Source: Idiomarina sp.
GTDB lineage: Bacteria; Pseudomonadota; Gammaproteobacteria; Enterobacterales; Alteromonadaceae
NCBI GenBank assembly: GCA_020832105.1
Contig: JAFIFH010000039.1
Location: forward strand, 62,001 to 126,000
DNA: 64,000 nucleotides
Direction of reading: 5' to 3'
The notes beneath the pieces are model-generated. The model ran no database searches. It saw nothing but the letters and a program-made list of their open reading frames with translations, and was not told the DNA's origin. The position numbers and the translations under genes are program-made. How positions within the stretch are numbered: the first letter of the stretch is position 1; every line of letters starts with the position of its first letter. Below, in pieces: positions 32,964-41,530 of this stretch.

Positions 32964-33701
32964 TTGAACTCAATCAAGCAAATGGAAAACGGCGATTTCC
33001 CGCTGCCATCCCGAGAGCAGAACTACCTGCTCGGCGCGATGCCGGTTGATGTGATGGCGCGACTTGCGCCACACCTGGAGTTGGTAACATTGCCGCTGGG
33101 GTTATCGTTATACGAATCTGGCGATAAATTTAAGCATGTGCTTTTCCCGACAGACTCTATTGTGTCGCTGATCTATGTCATGGCGAATGGAGATTCGGCA
33201 GAGCTCGCAGTCATTGGTAATGACGGTATTCTTGGGGTGCCTTTATTGCTGGGGGGAAACAGCGCCCCTCATCGTGCCGTCGTGCAAAGTGCGGGTAATG
33301 CCTACCGCTTACCGGGGCACCTGTTAAAAGAAGAATTTGATCGCAGCAGTGACTTTCGCCAATCATTGCTTTGTTATACCCAATCGTTGATGACCTTAAT
33401 GGCACAGACCAGTGCATGTAATCGTCATCATTCAGTGGACCAACGTTTGTGTCGTTGGTTATTGCTGTCGCTTGATCGAACTCCCTCAAATGTGCTCACC
33501 GTAACCCAGGAACTGATCGCCAATATGCTGGGGGTCCGCCGCGAAGGCGTGTCATTGGCAGCCGCTAAGTTACAAAGGTTGGGGGCTATTGAATATCAGC
33601 GAGGTCGACTCATTATCCAGGACCGTGCAAAGCTGGAGTTGCTCAGTTGTGAATGCTACGACGTGGTGAAAGAAGAATGTGTGCGGTTGCTGCAAGACTA
33701 A
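32964..33701 (+). CDS. Crp/Fnr-family transcription regulator without iron-sulfur cysteines
   Basis: The protein of about 245 residues has an N-terminal cNMP-binding-like domain (GLSLYESGDKFKHVLFPTDSIVSLI) and a C-terminal winged helix with VTQELIANMLGVRREGVSLAAAKLQRLGAIEY. The FNR-type N-terminal cysteine set is missing, so it is not the oxygen sensor. The TTG start 32964 follows AAAGGA; ATG 32982 is an alternative. Its signal is unknown. Confidence 0.85.
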   Translation: MNSIKQMENGDFPLPSREQNYLLGAMPVDVMARLAPHLELVTLPLGLSLYESGDKFKHVLFPTDSIVSLIYVMANGDSAELAVIGNDGILGVPLLLGGNSAPHRAVVQSAGNAYRLPGHLLKEEFDRSSDFRQSLLCYTQSLMTLMAQTSACNRHHSVDQRLCRWLLLSLDRTPSNVLTVTQELIANMLGVRREGVSLAAAKLQRLGAIEYQRGRLIIQDRAKLELLSCECYDVVKEECVRLLQD

Positions 33702-33718
33702 GCAAGTGGATATCACGC

Positions 33719-33745
33719 AAAAAAAAGCGTGTGCCAGGCACACGC
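33719..33745 (-). terminator. Terminator of the DUF3494-ompA unit
   Basis: A perfect 9-bp GCGTGTGCC/GGCACACGC stem is followed on the minus strand by eight T. It serves the minus-strand genes. Confidence 0.88.
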
Positions 33746-33780
33746 TCCTTATGGTTCACCATGACATGTAACCGTTGAAG

Positions 33781-35220
33781 CTACTTAGGATAACCTAAGA
33801 TAATATTTACCCGGCGGTTGTCTTGACGGTTTTCAGCGGTCACATTGTAAGTGTCGCGGCGAGTCGCCCCGAAACCTTCAACATTTAGCCGTGAGCGGTC
33901 GATACCGAAGTTGCTTACCAGGTAATCAGCAACGTTCTGTGCGCGTTGCTCAGACACCCGTTGTGCAGTCGCAGGGCGGGCGTTATCCGTGTGACCCTCC
34001 AGCATGACAATCAGCTCTGGATTTGACGTCATGTATTCTGCAACACGTTGTAGCTGCTGATGATACTTAGCATCCACCGCTGAGCTATTGGCATCAAACT
34101 CAAGCTTCAGTGCCAGCGTGGTCCGCTCTGGTAACGTTTCCAATCCCGCGATATCTTCAGCACAGTCAATCACTGCTTTGATCCGACGGTTCGCCTGCTG
34201 ACCGGCGGCGGTGCTATTGTCAGCCACTGGGCGACTCTCACCATAGCCGATCGCGGTTAACCGACGATTGGCGATAGCATGTTCCTGAACCAGGTAATCT
34301 ACGACGCTCTGAGCCCGCTGCTGTGATAAGCGCAGGTTGTCTGCTTCACTACCGACACTGTCGGTGTGCCCTTCGATAGACGCATTGGTCTGTGGGTATT
34401 TATTGAGGAAGGTCGCGAGCACCAGAATAGGCTCTTGATTGATCTGCTCAATACTTTCATTACCAATCTCGAACTGAATTTCAAGGGCACTGCAGTACTC
34501 TGCTCTGGCTGCAACAGGTTGCGTTGGGCGTTGCGCTGGCGCTTCGGCAGGGGCCGCGACAGCGGCTTGCTTAGGTGCACCGAAGCGGTAAATGGCGCTC
34601 AGGGAATAGAGGTCGATGTCGCCTTTATTGCCCACCGCGTCATCCATCCGGTAGCGTTCAACCTCAACGCGTAAGCTAACCGCTTCACTTAAGTGATACT
34701 GATAGCCTAAACCTATTTTATAGTCAGAACCGGTGTTGCTGTATTCTGGGGTCAGTACGTTGACTGCCCCAGTTCCAGCAAAGCTGGCCGTTGACTTGCC
34801 ATGGTGCATGCCTACTCTGGCAAGCAGCGACGAGCGTTCGGTTAGCGGCAAGATACCCACTACATCCAAATTCCAGCCGCTGAAGCTAAGCGCGCCGTTC
34901 AGACTCCCGTCTGGGAACGTGGTTGCAGTATAATCGAACTCGCCAAGGTCAAAATAGCCACCTTCGATAGCGAAGTTCTTGTTGAACTGGTAGCCGGCGA
35001 ACAGCTTGAACCCAAAGTCGCGATCATTTTCGCTAAAATCAGTCGTCTCGAAACCTGATGCGAATAAATCCGCAGTAATCTCATCATCGGCGATGCTGCT
35101 CAGTGCGCTGCCCAGACCGCCACCCAAATACCAACCATTCGTCTCGGTGGCCATTGCTGGCAATGCCATACCAAGTAGGGCTATCGTACCAATCGCTTGA
35201 GTAATTTTATTAATTTTCAT
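33781..35220 (-). CDS. OmpA-like protein with two C-terminal OmpA domains
   Basis: The protein of 479 residues has a signal peptide (MKINKITQ... ALPAMA), an N-terminal eight-strand barrel, then two tandem OmpA-type peptidoglycan-binding domains. The first has IEGHTDSVGSEADN...LRLSQQRAQSVVDYLV and ANRRIKAVI; the second has LEGHTDNARP...RVSEQRAQNVADYLV and NRRVNIIL. ATG 35220 is preferred to the upstream ATG because GGAG precedes it and the signal peptide then begins normally. It is 35 bases after the Ig/DUF3494 gene. Confidence 0.85.
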   Translation of the reverse strand: MKINKITQAIGTIALLGMALPAMATETNGWYLGGGLGSALSSIADDEITADLFASGFETTDFSENDRDFGFKLFAGYQFNKNFAIEGGYFDLGEFDYTATTFPDGSLNGALSFSGWNLDVVGILPLTERSSLLARVGMHHGKSTASFAGTGAVNVLTPEYSNTGSDYKIGLGYQYHLSEAVSLRVEVERYRMDDAVGNKGDIDLYSLSAIYRFGAPKQAAVAAPAEAPAQRPTQPVAARAEYCSALEIQFEIGNESIEQINQEPILVLATFLNKYPQTNASIEGHTDSVGSEADNLRLSQQRAQSVVDYLVQEHAIANRRLTAIGYGESRPVADNSTAAGQQANRRIKAVIDCAEDIAGLETLPERTTLALKLEFDANSSAVDAKYHQQLQRVAEYMTSNPELIVMLEGHTDNARPATAQRVSEQRAQNVADYLVSNFGIDRSRLNVEGFGATRRDTYNVTAENRQDNRRVNIILGYPK

Positions 35221-35255
35221 TTTGTTCTCCACTGAAACCGTATTCGTGCGATGCA

Positions 35256-37229
35256 TTACTCTGCTGGTACATTTATGACAGTGTTCACCACTGTGACTGA
35301 TGCGGTCAGAGAGAGCGCGCGACCATCAAGGGTCACAATGTTGACGTTGCCAGCGGTCGAAATACTTACACCGTCCTGCGCAATAATAGTGCCCTTCATG
35401 TTGCCACCACCTGCTGCATTAATGGTCGCTGCACTACCAACCTGCCAGAAGATATTCTTGGCTTGAGCACCATTTGTCAGAATCACACTTTGTGGGAAGT
35501 CAGCGCCCGGTCCACCAACGGTGAGGGTAGTCGCCATTTGGAAAACCCATACCGCGTTTTGGTCGCCTTGCGCATCAAGAGTGAGATCGCCGCCTTGGAT
35601 ACGAAAAGCACCACCTGGCGCGCTATACACACCTGGAGTTAAGGTCAGGCTACCAAGATTCGCATCACCTGGATTTTGCCCCCCTGGCATATTAGCCGGT
35701 GACAGTGCAATGAACGCAGCTTCCGCATCAAGTCGAGCCTGAATCGCAATGGCTTCGGTTGCTGCAGTACCGTCTTGTGGGCAAGCCACCGTCGGCGCTG
35801 GTGGCGCAGTAAAGATTTTACCGTTTACCTGACCTTCGTTTAGTGGCGTGACGGTATACATACAGGCTGGTTCAGACACAAAACCAGTGACTAAAGTAGA
35901 TACGCCTGTGGTTCCTAAATCACCGTTAATGATGGTCAGTAACCCTTGGTTGGTCATCCCAGCGCTGCCGCCAAGCATTCCGAACGGCGCTGCAGTGCCA
36001 AGGTCTGCAGGCTGCATGCAGCTTTCGCTGGGCGCTTCTGTAGTAAATGTCCAGACATAGTCTTGCTGCATTTCATTGCCAGGGACAATCAGGTCTTTAA
36101 CGCCATCTGGGCCGCCTTTGATGGTCACCCGGTAAGTCGTATTTTCGTCCAACAGGTCCTGCGGGATAAAGGTCATGATTGAACCGGTGTCCGCATCAAG
36201 ACGAATAGACTCGGCCACAACTGCATTGGCAGGCTCGTTGTTTTCAACCACGATGAACGTCATCTCATTAACCGTTGTAGGGCTCAGGCGCACACCTGAG
36301 GGTATTTCAAAGCTGACGTTTATGCTGTTGGTTGAACACACTGCGATAAAGCCAGCATCCATCGGCGCGGTAGATTGCACTGATATTGGCTGTGTAGGTA
36401 ATGCAGCAACGGTGGTAAACATCCAGGTGTAATCGCTCGGGCTGGTAACAGGTCCCTGATTACCTGCAAGTCGATTGCCAGCAAGGTCGGTCACGTCGCT
36501 GGTAATGGTCGCGGTGTAGGTTATGCCCTGTTGCAGATTTTGTTCAGGGGTAAATACCGCGCTGTTTGAACCTTCCACATAAGACACTTCGCCCGCTGGC
36601 ATTGTGCATGGGATTTCGCAGCTCAGGGTAAAGCTCGCATCTGTTATGGTCTCCGCTAACATGGCCTCACTGAACACTGCGCTAATCGCAGTGTTGGCAG
36701 GAACGCCCGAAGTAGGGCCAGGGTTGGTCGTTTGCGGATTCGTCACACTCACCCGTGGGCGTGTAGTGTCTGCTACACGGCCAGTGGTAAATTCCCAGTA
36801 ATAAGGGTCATCGATGCGCACACCACTGGCGCGACTGGTCGCGTTATGGATGGTCGCGGTATAGCGGGTTAACGCCTCAAGTGGAGCCTGATCGGTGACG
36901 TTGAACGTCGCCACGGTGCCAGCGTCATTCATGGTAACGGTGCCAGTTGGGCTGGTACAGGCGTCATCGCAGCTGACGGTGAAATCAGATGCCGTTAATG
37001 CAGATACGGCTTCACTAAACTCCGCGGTGATCGCAGGGTTGGTGATATCCACATTGGTGGAATTATTCTCAGGTGTGACTTCAGTCACAGTAGGTGACAA
37101 TGCGGCATTGCCGTCATTACCAAGGATAGGGTCGCGGCCACTGTCATTACAAGCGACCAGGAAAGAGCTGGCTATTGCCAGCATCAGCCATTTTTTCGGG
37201 CTGGAGACATTGAGTAAAGTAGTGCGCAT
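35256..37229 (-). CDS. Lipoprotein with bacterial Ig-like repeats and a DUF3494 (ice-binding-like) domain
   Basis: The 657-residue protein has a lipobox (SSFLVAC with Cys27), three Ig-like (Big_5 type) repeats with the pattern TxPAxTAEFSEAV...FTVSCDD...FTT at about 45-420, and a C-terminal DUF3494 domain (about 420-657). That domain shows LGTAAPFGMLGGSAG, GDLGTTG, LTLTPGVYSAPGGAF and LDGRALSLTASVTVVNT. DUF3494 domains include ice-binding proteins, but many act as surface or adhesion modules. It probably sits on the outer membrane with the following OmpA protein. Confidence 0.82.
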   Translation of the reverse strand: MRTTLLNVSSPKKWLMLAIASSFLVACNDSGRDPILGNDGNAALSPTVTEVTPENNSTNVDITNPAITAEFSEAVSALTASDFTVSCDDACTSPTGTVTMNDAGTVATFNVTDQAPLEALTRYTATIHNATSRASGVRIDDPYYWEFTTGRVADTTRPRVSVTNPQTTNPGPTSGVPANTAISAVFSEAMLAETITDASFTLSCEIPCTMPAGEVSYVEGSNSAVFTPEQNLQQGITYTATITSDVTDLAGNRLAGNQGPVTSPSDYTWMFTTVAALPTQPISVQSTAPMDAGFIAVCSTNSINVSFEIPSGVRLSPTTVNEMTFIVVENNEPANAVVAESIRLDADTGSIMTFIPQDLLDENTTYRVTIKGGPDGVKDLIVPGNEMQQDYVWTFTTEAPSESCMQPADLGTAAPFGMLGGSAGMTNQGLLTIINGDLGTTGVSTLVTGFVSEPACMYTVTPLNEGQVNGKIFTAPPAPTVACPQDGTAATEAIAIQARLDAEAAFIALSPANMPGGQNPGDANLGSLTLTPGVYSAPGGAFRIQGGDLTLDAQGDQNAVWVFQMATTLTVGGPGADFPQSVILTNGAQAKNIFWQVGSAATINAAGGGNMKGTIIAQDGVSISTAGNVNIVTLDGRALSLTASVTVVNTVINVPAE

Positions 37230-37434
37230 TCGGTAAATCCTCTCGTTGTTACATAGGTATTACCAACCCACGTAGATTGCAGGAATCGGTATGTTGGGCA
37301 CTATGCGCTCATTAACGAGACCGGTCTGTGCGCTAACGCGCTTATAGATATTTACCTGGGGTGTAGTTTCGTCGGGGGTGTTGCTTAAGAACTCGGGGGC
37401 CAGTCCTTTTAATCTAGGGCGCTTCCCAATTTAG

Positions 37435-37457
37435 AAAAAGGGCTCCCTCGGGAGCCC
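37435..37457 (-). terminator. Terminator downstream of the 30-residue basic peptide gene
   Basis: GGGCTCCC and GGGAGCCC form an 8-bp perfect stem. On the minus strand it is followed by five T. It lies just seven bases after the small gene's stop codon. Confidence 0.85.
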
Positions 37458-37463
37458 TGTTCT

Positions 37464-37556
37464 TTATCCGCTTACTGTGTGCTTTTTATTCTTTTTCTCG
37501 CGACGCTTTTCTTTCAACGTTTTCGCTGCTGGTTTTTTCGCTTTTTCTTTACTCAT
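37464..37556 (-). CDS. 30-residue highly basic peptide
   Basis: ATG AGT AAA GAA ... to TAA encodes 30 residues with 12 Lys, 2 Arg and 4 Glu. Reading from the start the peptide is MSKEKAKKPAAKTLKEK, then RREKKNKKHTVSG. AGGTGA precedes the ATG by six bases and a terminator follows the stop, so it has both signals of a real gene. The likely role is nucleic-acid or ribosome binding; no homolog function is known to me. Confidence 0.75.
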   Translation of the reverse strand: MSKEKAKKPAAKTLKEKRREKKNKKHTVSG

Positions 37557-37662
37557 GAATTCACCTATAAAAATGTTAAACGCTTACTGCAACTTTCCTG
37601 CAGTTCGTAATCCAACACCTTGGTTACTCCATGGCGCTACCCTCCTCAAAACAACTGATGAA

Positions 37663-38058
37663 TCAGACATCTCCAGAGCGTTGTCGTACATCGCTAACGA
37701 TCCATTGGCCCGCACCTTTGGGCGCGGTCAGATCGACTTCAGACCCTATGCGTAAACCGACGAGTGCAGCACCGAGTGGTGAAAAGTAAGAAATTCTGTT
37801 GCGGGACGGGTGGCTATCGCAGGGTTCAACCAACTGTATTTCAAGGCTTTCATTACAGTTAGCGGACATTAAAGTCACATAGCTCCCAATTCGGACTCGT
37901 TGCTCTAGCGCAGCCCGACTCGTTGAGGCGAGCTTAAAGCGATCAAGTAATGAGGCAAGCTGGACATCATCTAACAGCAATTGACGGCTAGCATCCTGCA
38001 GCATGGGGTTTTCGGGGCAAATTGAGGTTTTGCAAAACCTGAACATTCGAGCAAGCAC
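37663..38058 (-). CDS. GreA/GreB C-terminal-like (Rnk-type) protein
   Basis: The 131-residue protein lacks the long coiled-coil of GreA but has the FKBP-like C-terminal domain: RVRIGSYVTLMSANCNESLEIQLVEP, ISYFSPLGAALVGLRIGSEVDLTAP and WIVSDV. This fits the Rnk family that binds RNA polymerase. GGAGAT is eight bases before the GTG 38058 start. Confidence 0.75.
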   Translation of the reverse strand: MLARMFRFCKTSICPENPMLQDASRQLLLDDVQLASLLDRFKLASTSRAALEQRVRIGSYVTLMSANCNESLEIQLVEPCDSHPSRNRISYFSPLGAALVGLRIGSEVDLTAPKGAGQWIVSDVRQRSGDV

Positions 38059-38429
38059 GGTACTATCTCCAACCGAACTAACAAAAAAGAGGTGAACAGG
38101 GTGTAACGCCGAGTAAAGGCTACTCGGCTTTAGACAGGGCGGGTGAGGGATGTGCTCAGGAAACAGTGCTTAAACTTATAACGGAACATAATGGCCTCAT
38201 TAAGTAGTCAGAGCATCATAGCCACTTAAAAATTTAAAGCAACAGGTGGGCATGATGAGCTTGAAGACTGCCATGCAGTCTATCTGGTGAAAAATCTTTT
38301 TCCGATTACTGACATCGAGTTTCTGCGCTTACCGAAACCAGGATAGGGGCGTAAGGTGACCATCTTTAAGACCTAAGTTAAGCGCCCAACTGCGGGCGCT
38401 ACTGTTTCTGATCGTCATGGAGTTCAAGC
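38059..38429. other. Gene-poor gap with one terminator-like hairpin
   Basis: I see no supported gene in these 371 bases. AGCGCCC and GGGCGCT (38381-38387 and 38394-38400) form a stem 29 bp before the next start codon, and are the only clear structure. A longer open frame around 38240-38346 has no start codon and was rejected. Confidence 0.6.
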
Positions 38430-39518
38430 ATGTCTGCATTATTTAGTAGTTTCCGGTTGAAGGATGTCACGTTGCGCAACCGCATCGCCGTGCCGCCAAT
38501 GTGCCAGTACATGGCCGAAAATGGCGTACCAAACGATTGGCATCAAACTCACTATAGCAGTATCGCTCGTGGGGGTGCTGGCCTGGTGATTGTAGAAGCC
38601 ACTGCGGTCGCTCCGGAAGGTCGAATCACGCCACACTGCACGGGACTTTGGAACAATGAACAGTTTGAAGCGTTCAAGCCTATCGTTAAAAGCATTAAGA
38701 AGGGCGGCGCCGTAGCCGGCATTCAAATCGCTCATGCCGGACGCAAAGCCAGTGCAAACCGCCCATGGGATGGTGATCAACATATAGATCAAGACGCTGC
38801 TAGCGGCTGGGAAACCATTGCTCCGTCAGCAGTGCCCTTCGGTGCCAATTTGCCACGCACACCTACGGCGATGAGCAAAGCCGATATTCAACGCGTGCAG
38901 GGCGATTTTGTGAAGTCTGCGGAGCGCGCCCGAGATTTAGGTTTTGAATGGTTAGAGCTGCATTTCGCTCATGGCTACCTGGGACAAAGCTTTTTCTCAC
39001 CGCTTTCCAACCGGCGCGATGACGAGTACGGCGGGTCTTTTGCCAACCGTGCGCGCTTCTTAGTCGAAACCGTGCGTGCTGTGCGTCAAGTATGGCCTCA
39101 GAACTTGCCGCTCACCGCCCGTTTTGGGGTCATTGAGTTTGATGGCAATGATGAAGAACAGTTAAAAGAAAGTGTAGAGCTGACCAAGCTATTAAAAGCA
39201 GAAGGCCTGGATTTTCTAAGCGTCAGCATCAGTTTCTCGACCCCCGAGGCAAATATTCCCTGGGCGCCGGGTTTTACCGCATCGCTTGCTGAGCGTATCC
39301 GTAGCGGTGCAGATATTCCCGTGGCCTCAGCCTGGGGGCTCGGCGAACCTGAAATTGCGGAAAAAGCCGTTGCCGATAAGCAAATGGATATCGTCATGGT
39401 AGGCCGGGCTCACCTTGCGAACCCTCACTGGCCTTATCATGCGGCCAAAGTACTTAAGGTAAAAGACCCAAGCTGGGTATTGCCAGCACCTTATGCCCAT
39501 TGGTTAGAACGTTACTAA
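38430..39518 (+). CDS. Old yellow enzyme family NADH:flavin oxidoreductase (XenA/YqjM-like)
   Basis: The 362-residue FMN TIM-barrel enzyme has RNRIAVPPMCQYMAENG near the start, the active-site pair in QIAHAGRKAS and the catalytic HFAHGYLGQSFFSP segment. The class of short OYE proteins (XenA, YqjM) reduces activated C=C bonds and nitro compounds with NAD(P)H. Substrate is not given by sequence. The start ATG follows ATGGAGTTC. Confidence 0.9.
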   Translation: MSALFSSFRLKDVTLRNRIAVPPMCQYMAENGVPNDWHQTHYSSIARGGAGLVIVEATAVAPEGRITPHCTGLWNNEQFEAFKPIVKSIKKGGAVAGIQIAHAGRKASANRPWDGDQHIDQDAASGWETIAPSAVPFGANLPRTPTAMSKADIQRVQGDFVKSAERARDLGFEWLELHFAHGYLGQSFFSPLSNRRDDEYGGSFANRARFLVETVRAVRQVWPQNLPLTARFGVIEFDGNDEEQLKESVELTKLLKAEGLDFLSVSISFSTPEANIPWAPGFTASLAERIRSGADIPVASAWGLGEPEIAEKAVADKQMDIVMVGRAHLANPHWPYHAAKVLKVKDPSWVLPAPYAHWLERY

Positions 39519-39559
39519 CACGTTAGCGTAACAGCCCCGCCTGCGCTGCGTATATTTCT

Positions 39560-40177
39560 CTATGCCTTCGCTGAGGCGCGGCTGTCTATGCGGTCATGCC
39601 AGGCCTTCAGGTGAGGGTGCTGGTCCTGAATGCGGATGTCGACCACCTTAGCAAACTGCACGGTCACGTAGGCATTGATATCTGCGATGGTGAAGCGGTC
39701 GGCACAGATGAATTCGTTGTCTTTCAGGTGTTGATCAAGAAACTCAAAAAACTTCCAGACTTTCTTGCCGCACTCTTTGCCAAAGTCGGGAAAGGTTTTC
39801 ATATGCGCTTTGAAATAGCCGCTGCAATGCTGAAAGCAGCTTCCAAGGGGCACCAAAAACTCGAAGTCAATCCAACGCAGCCATTGCTCGATGGTCGCTT
39901 TTTCTAACGCTGTCGTACCAAAAAGATTTGGTGAATCGGGATGTAACTCTTCCATATACCGACAAATAGCCGTGGTCTCGGAAATGCAGGTGCCATCGTC
40001 CAGTTCAAGTACAGGAACACGATAAAAGGGGTTCTTTTGGGCAAATCCAGGGGTGCGGTGCTCGCCTTTTGCTAAGTCGAGTTCAACACGCTCCACTTGA
40101 TCCAATAACATCTTTTCATGCAGAAACATCCGCACACGTCGTGGATTTGGCGCAATGGCCATTTCATACAGTTTCAT
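39560..40177 (-). CDS. Glutathione S-transferase
   Basis: The 205-residue protein has the thioredoxin-like N-terminal domain with MKLYEMAIAPNPRRVRMFLHEK, VPVLELDDGTCISETTAICRYMEE (cis-Pro and SET glutathione contact) and an all-helical C-terminal domain with FTIADINAYV. It conjugates glutathione to electrophiles. Confidence 0.9.
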   Translation of the reverse strand: MKLYEMAIAPNPRRVRMFLHEKMLLDQVERVELDLAKGEHRTPGFAQKNPFYRVPVLELDDGTCISETTAICRYMEELHPDSPNLFGTTALEKATIEQWLRWIDFEFLVPLGSCFQHCSGYFKAHMKTFPDFGKECGKKVWKFFEFLDQHLKDNEFICADRFTIADINAYVTVQFAKVVDIRIQDQHPHLKAWHDRIDSRASAKA

Positions 40178-40387
40178 CAGTGGCTCGTTATTATTTGTGT
40201 ATTAAGACTCGATTATAGAATGCACAATTGGTTAATGTGCAAAAGAATTCAGTGACGTTTAGTTGGCTATTTAACCCGCAGCAGAATTGTCCACCTTTGT
40301 TACAACTGCTAACACTATAATGCTCGCTTAAATTTAAGAATCCCACTATTCTGCGTAATATTATTAGTTAGTGTACCTGAGGAATGT

Positions 40388-41530
40388 ATGAAAACCTGGC
40401 TCAAAGTATCATTGCCCATCGTGGTCATTGTAGTTGGCATTGCAGGCGCAACTATGATTAACGCAACGGGCACCCCGCCAGTTGAGCCAGTCAACGAAGC
40501 GTCCCCGGGACCCGTGGTGACTGTACGAAATATCGCCCCAGAGCCCCATCAATTTAGCGTGGTCTCGTGGGGCGAGTTGCACCCACGGGAAAAAACCACC
40601 TTAACGCCTGAAGTGACAGGGCGCGTGATCGCCTTTCATGACAACTTTATTGACGGTGGCCTAATTCGTGAGGGTGAAGTCCTGGTCACGCTGGACGACT
40701 CCGATTACCGCTCAGCGTTACTGACCGCCGAATCAAATCTCGCCGCTGCTCAAGCCAAATTGCAAGAGGATCAGGCGCTGGCTCGTGTTGCTCAGCAGGA
40801 GCTACGCAACACTGAGAACCCAACCGCACTCGCCTTGAGATTACCTCAGTTGCAAAGCTCTGAAGCTGCAGTGAAATCAGCTGAAGCTGGGTTGCAAAAA
40901 GCACAAAGAGATTTAGCCAGAACAAAGATAGTCGCACCTTACGACGCCCTGGTGAAATCCCGCAATACTGGAGTCGGTCAGGTGGTGTCTATGGGGACCA
41001 TGCTCGGTGAAATATACAACGTTGAGCGGGCGGAAATACACTTACCTATCGCCAGTTTTGATCTGCAGTTTTTGCAGGAGCAGGTGGTGGGGAGCCAGGC
41101 TTATGTTGACACCCCATCCGGGCCTCGACCAGTGCGTATTGTGCGTGACTTAGGCATTATTGATTCGCAAACTCGCATGACACGTTTGGTAGCCAGCGTG
41201 GATGACCCTTACGCACTACATAGTGACACGCCGGTTCTGCGGTTTGGCCAGTTCGTCGCCGTTCACATCGATGGGCAGGCGGTGAGTGAAGTCTACCGCT
41301 TACCCCAGGAAGCGCTGGTACGGGATAGTATCTGGCTGGTCAGCGATGACAACACACTTCAGCGGCAGCAGGTTAATATTCTGCGCAAGGAAGGTCGCGA
41401 TGTATTAGTGACCGAAGGTATTTCAGCTACGGATACACTGGTAGTGATGCCGCCTAATTTCCCGCAACACGGCATGAAGGTTCGCCCTGTGGCTGAAGCG
41501 ACACAGACAGCGCAGGATGCATCCAGATGA
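40388..41530 (+). CDS. RND efflux pump periplasmic adaptor
   Basis: The 380-residue membrane-fusion protein has an N-terminal membrane anchor, a lipoyl-like half (GEVLVTLDDSDYRSALLTAESNLAAAQAKL), a coiled-coil hairpin and the beta-barrel KIVAPYDALVKSRNTGVGQVVS. It links the inner-membrane pump to an outer-membrane channel. Its stop overlaps the pump start by ATGA. Confidence 0.9.
   Translation: MKTWLKVSLPIVVIVVGIAGATMINATGTPPVEPVNEASPGPVVTVRNIAPEPHQFSVVSWGELHPREKTTLTPEVTGRVIAFHDNFIDGGLIREGEVLVTLDDSDYRSALLTAESNLAAAQAKLQEDQALARVAQQELRNTENPTALALRLPQLQSSEAAVKSAEAGLQKAQRDLARTKIVAPYDALVKSRNTGVGQVVSMGTMLGEIYNVERAEIHLPIASFDLQFLQEQVVGSQAYVDTPSGPRPVRIVRDLGIIDSQTRMTRLVASVDDPYALHSDTPVLRFGQFVAVHIDGQAVSEVYRLPQEALVRDSIWLVSDDNTLQRQQVNILRKEGRDVLVTEGISATDTLVVMPPNFPQHGMKVRPVAEATQTAQDASR

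Noticed and set aside
38240-38346. Open frame reading GHDELEDCHAVYLVKNLFPITDIEFL
   Set aside because: The frame has no ATG, GTG or TTG near its start and no ribosome site; it is preceded by a stop. It may be chance.
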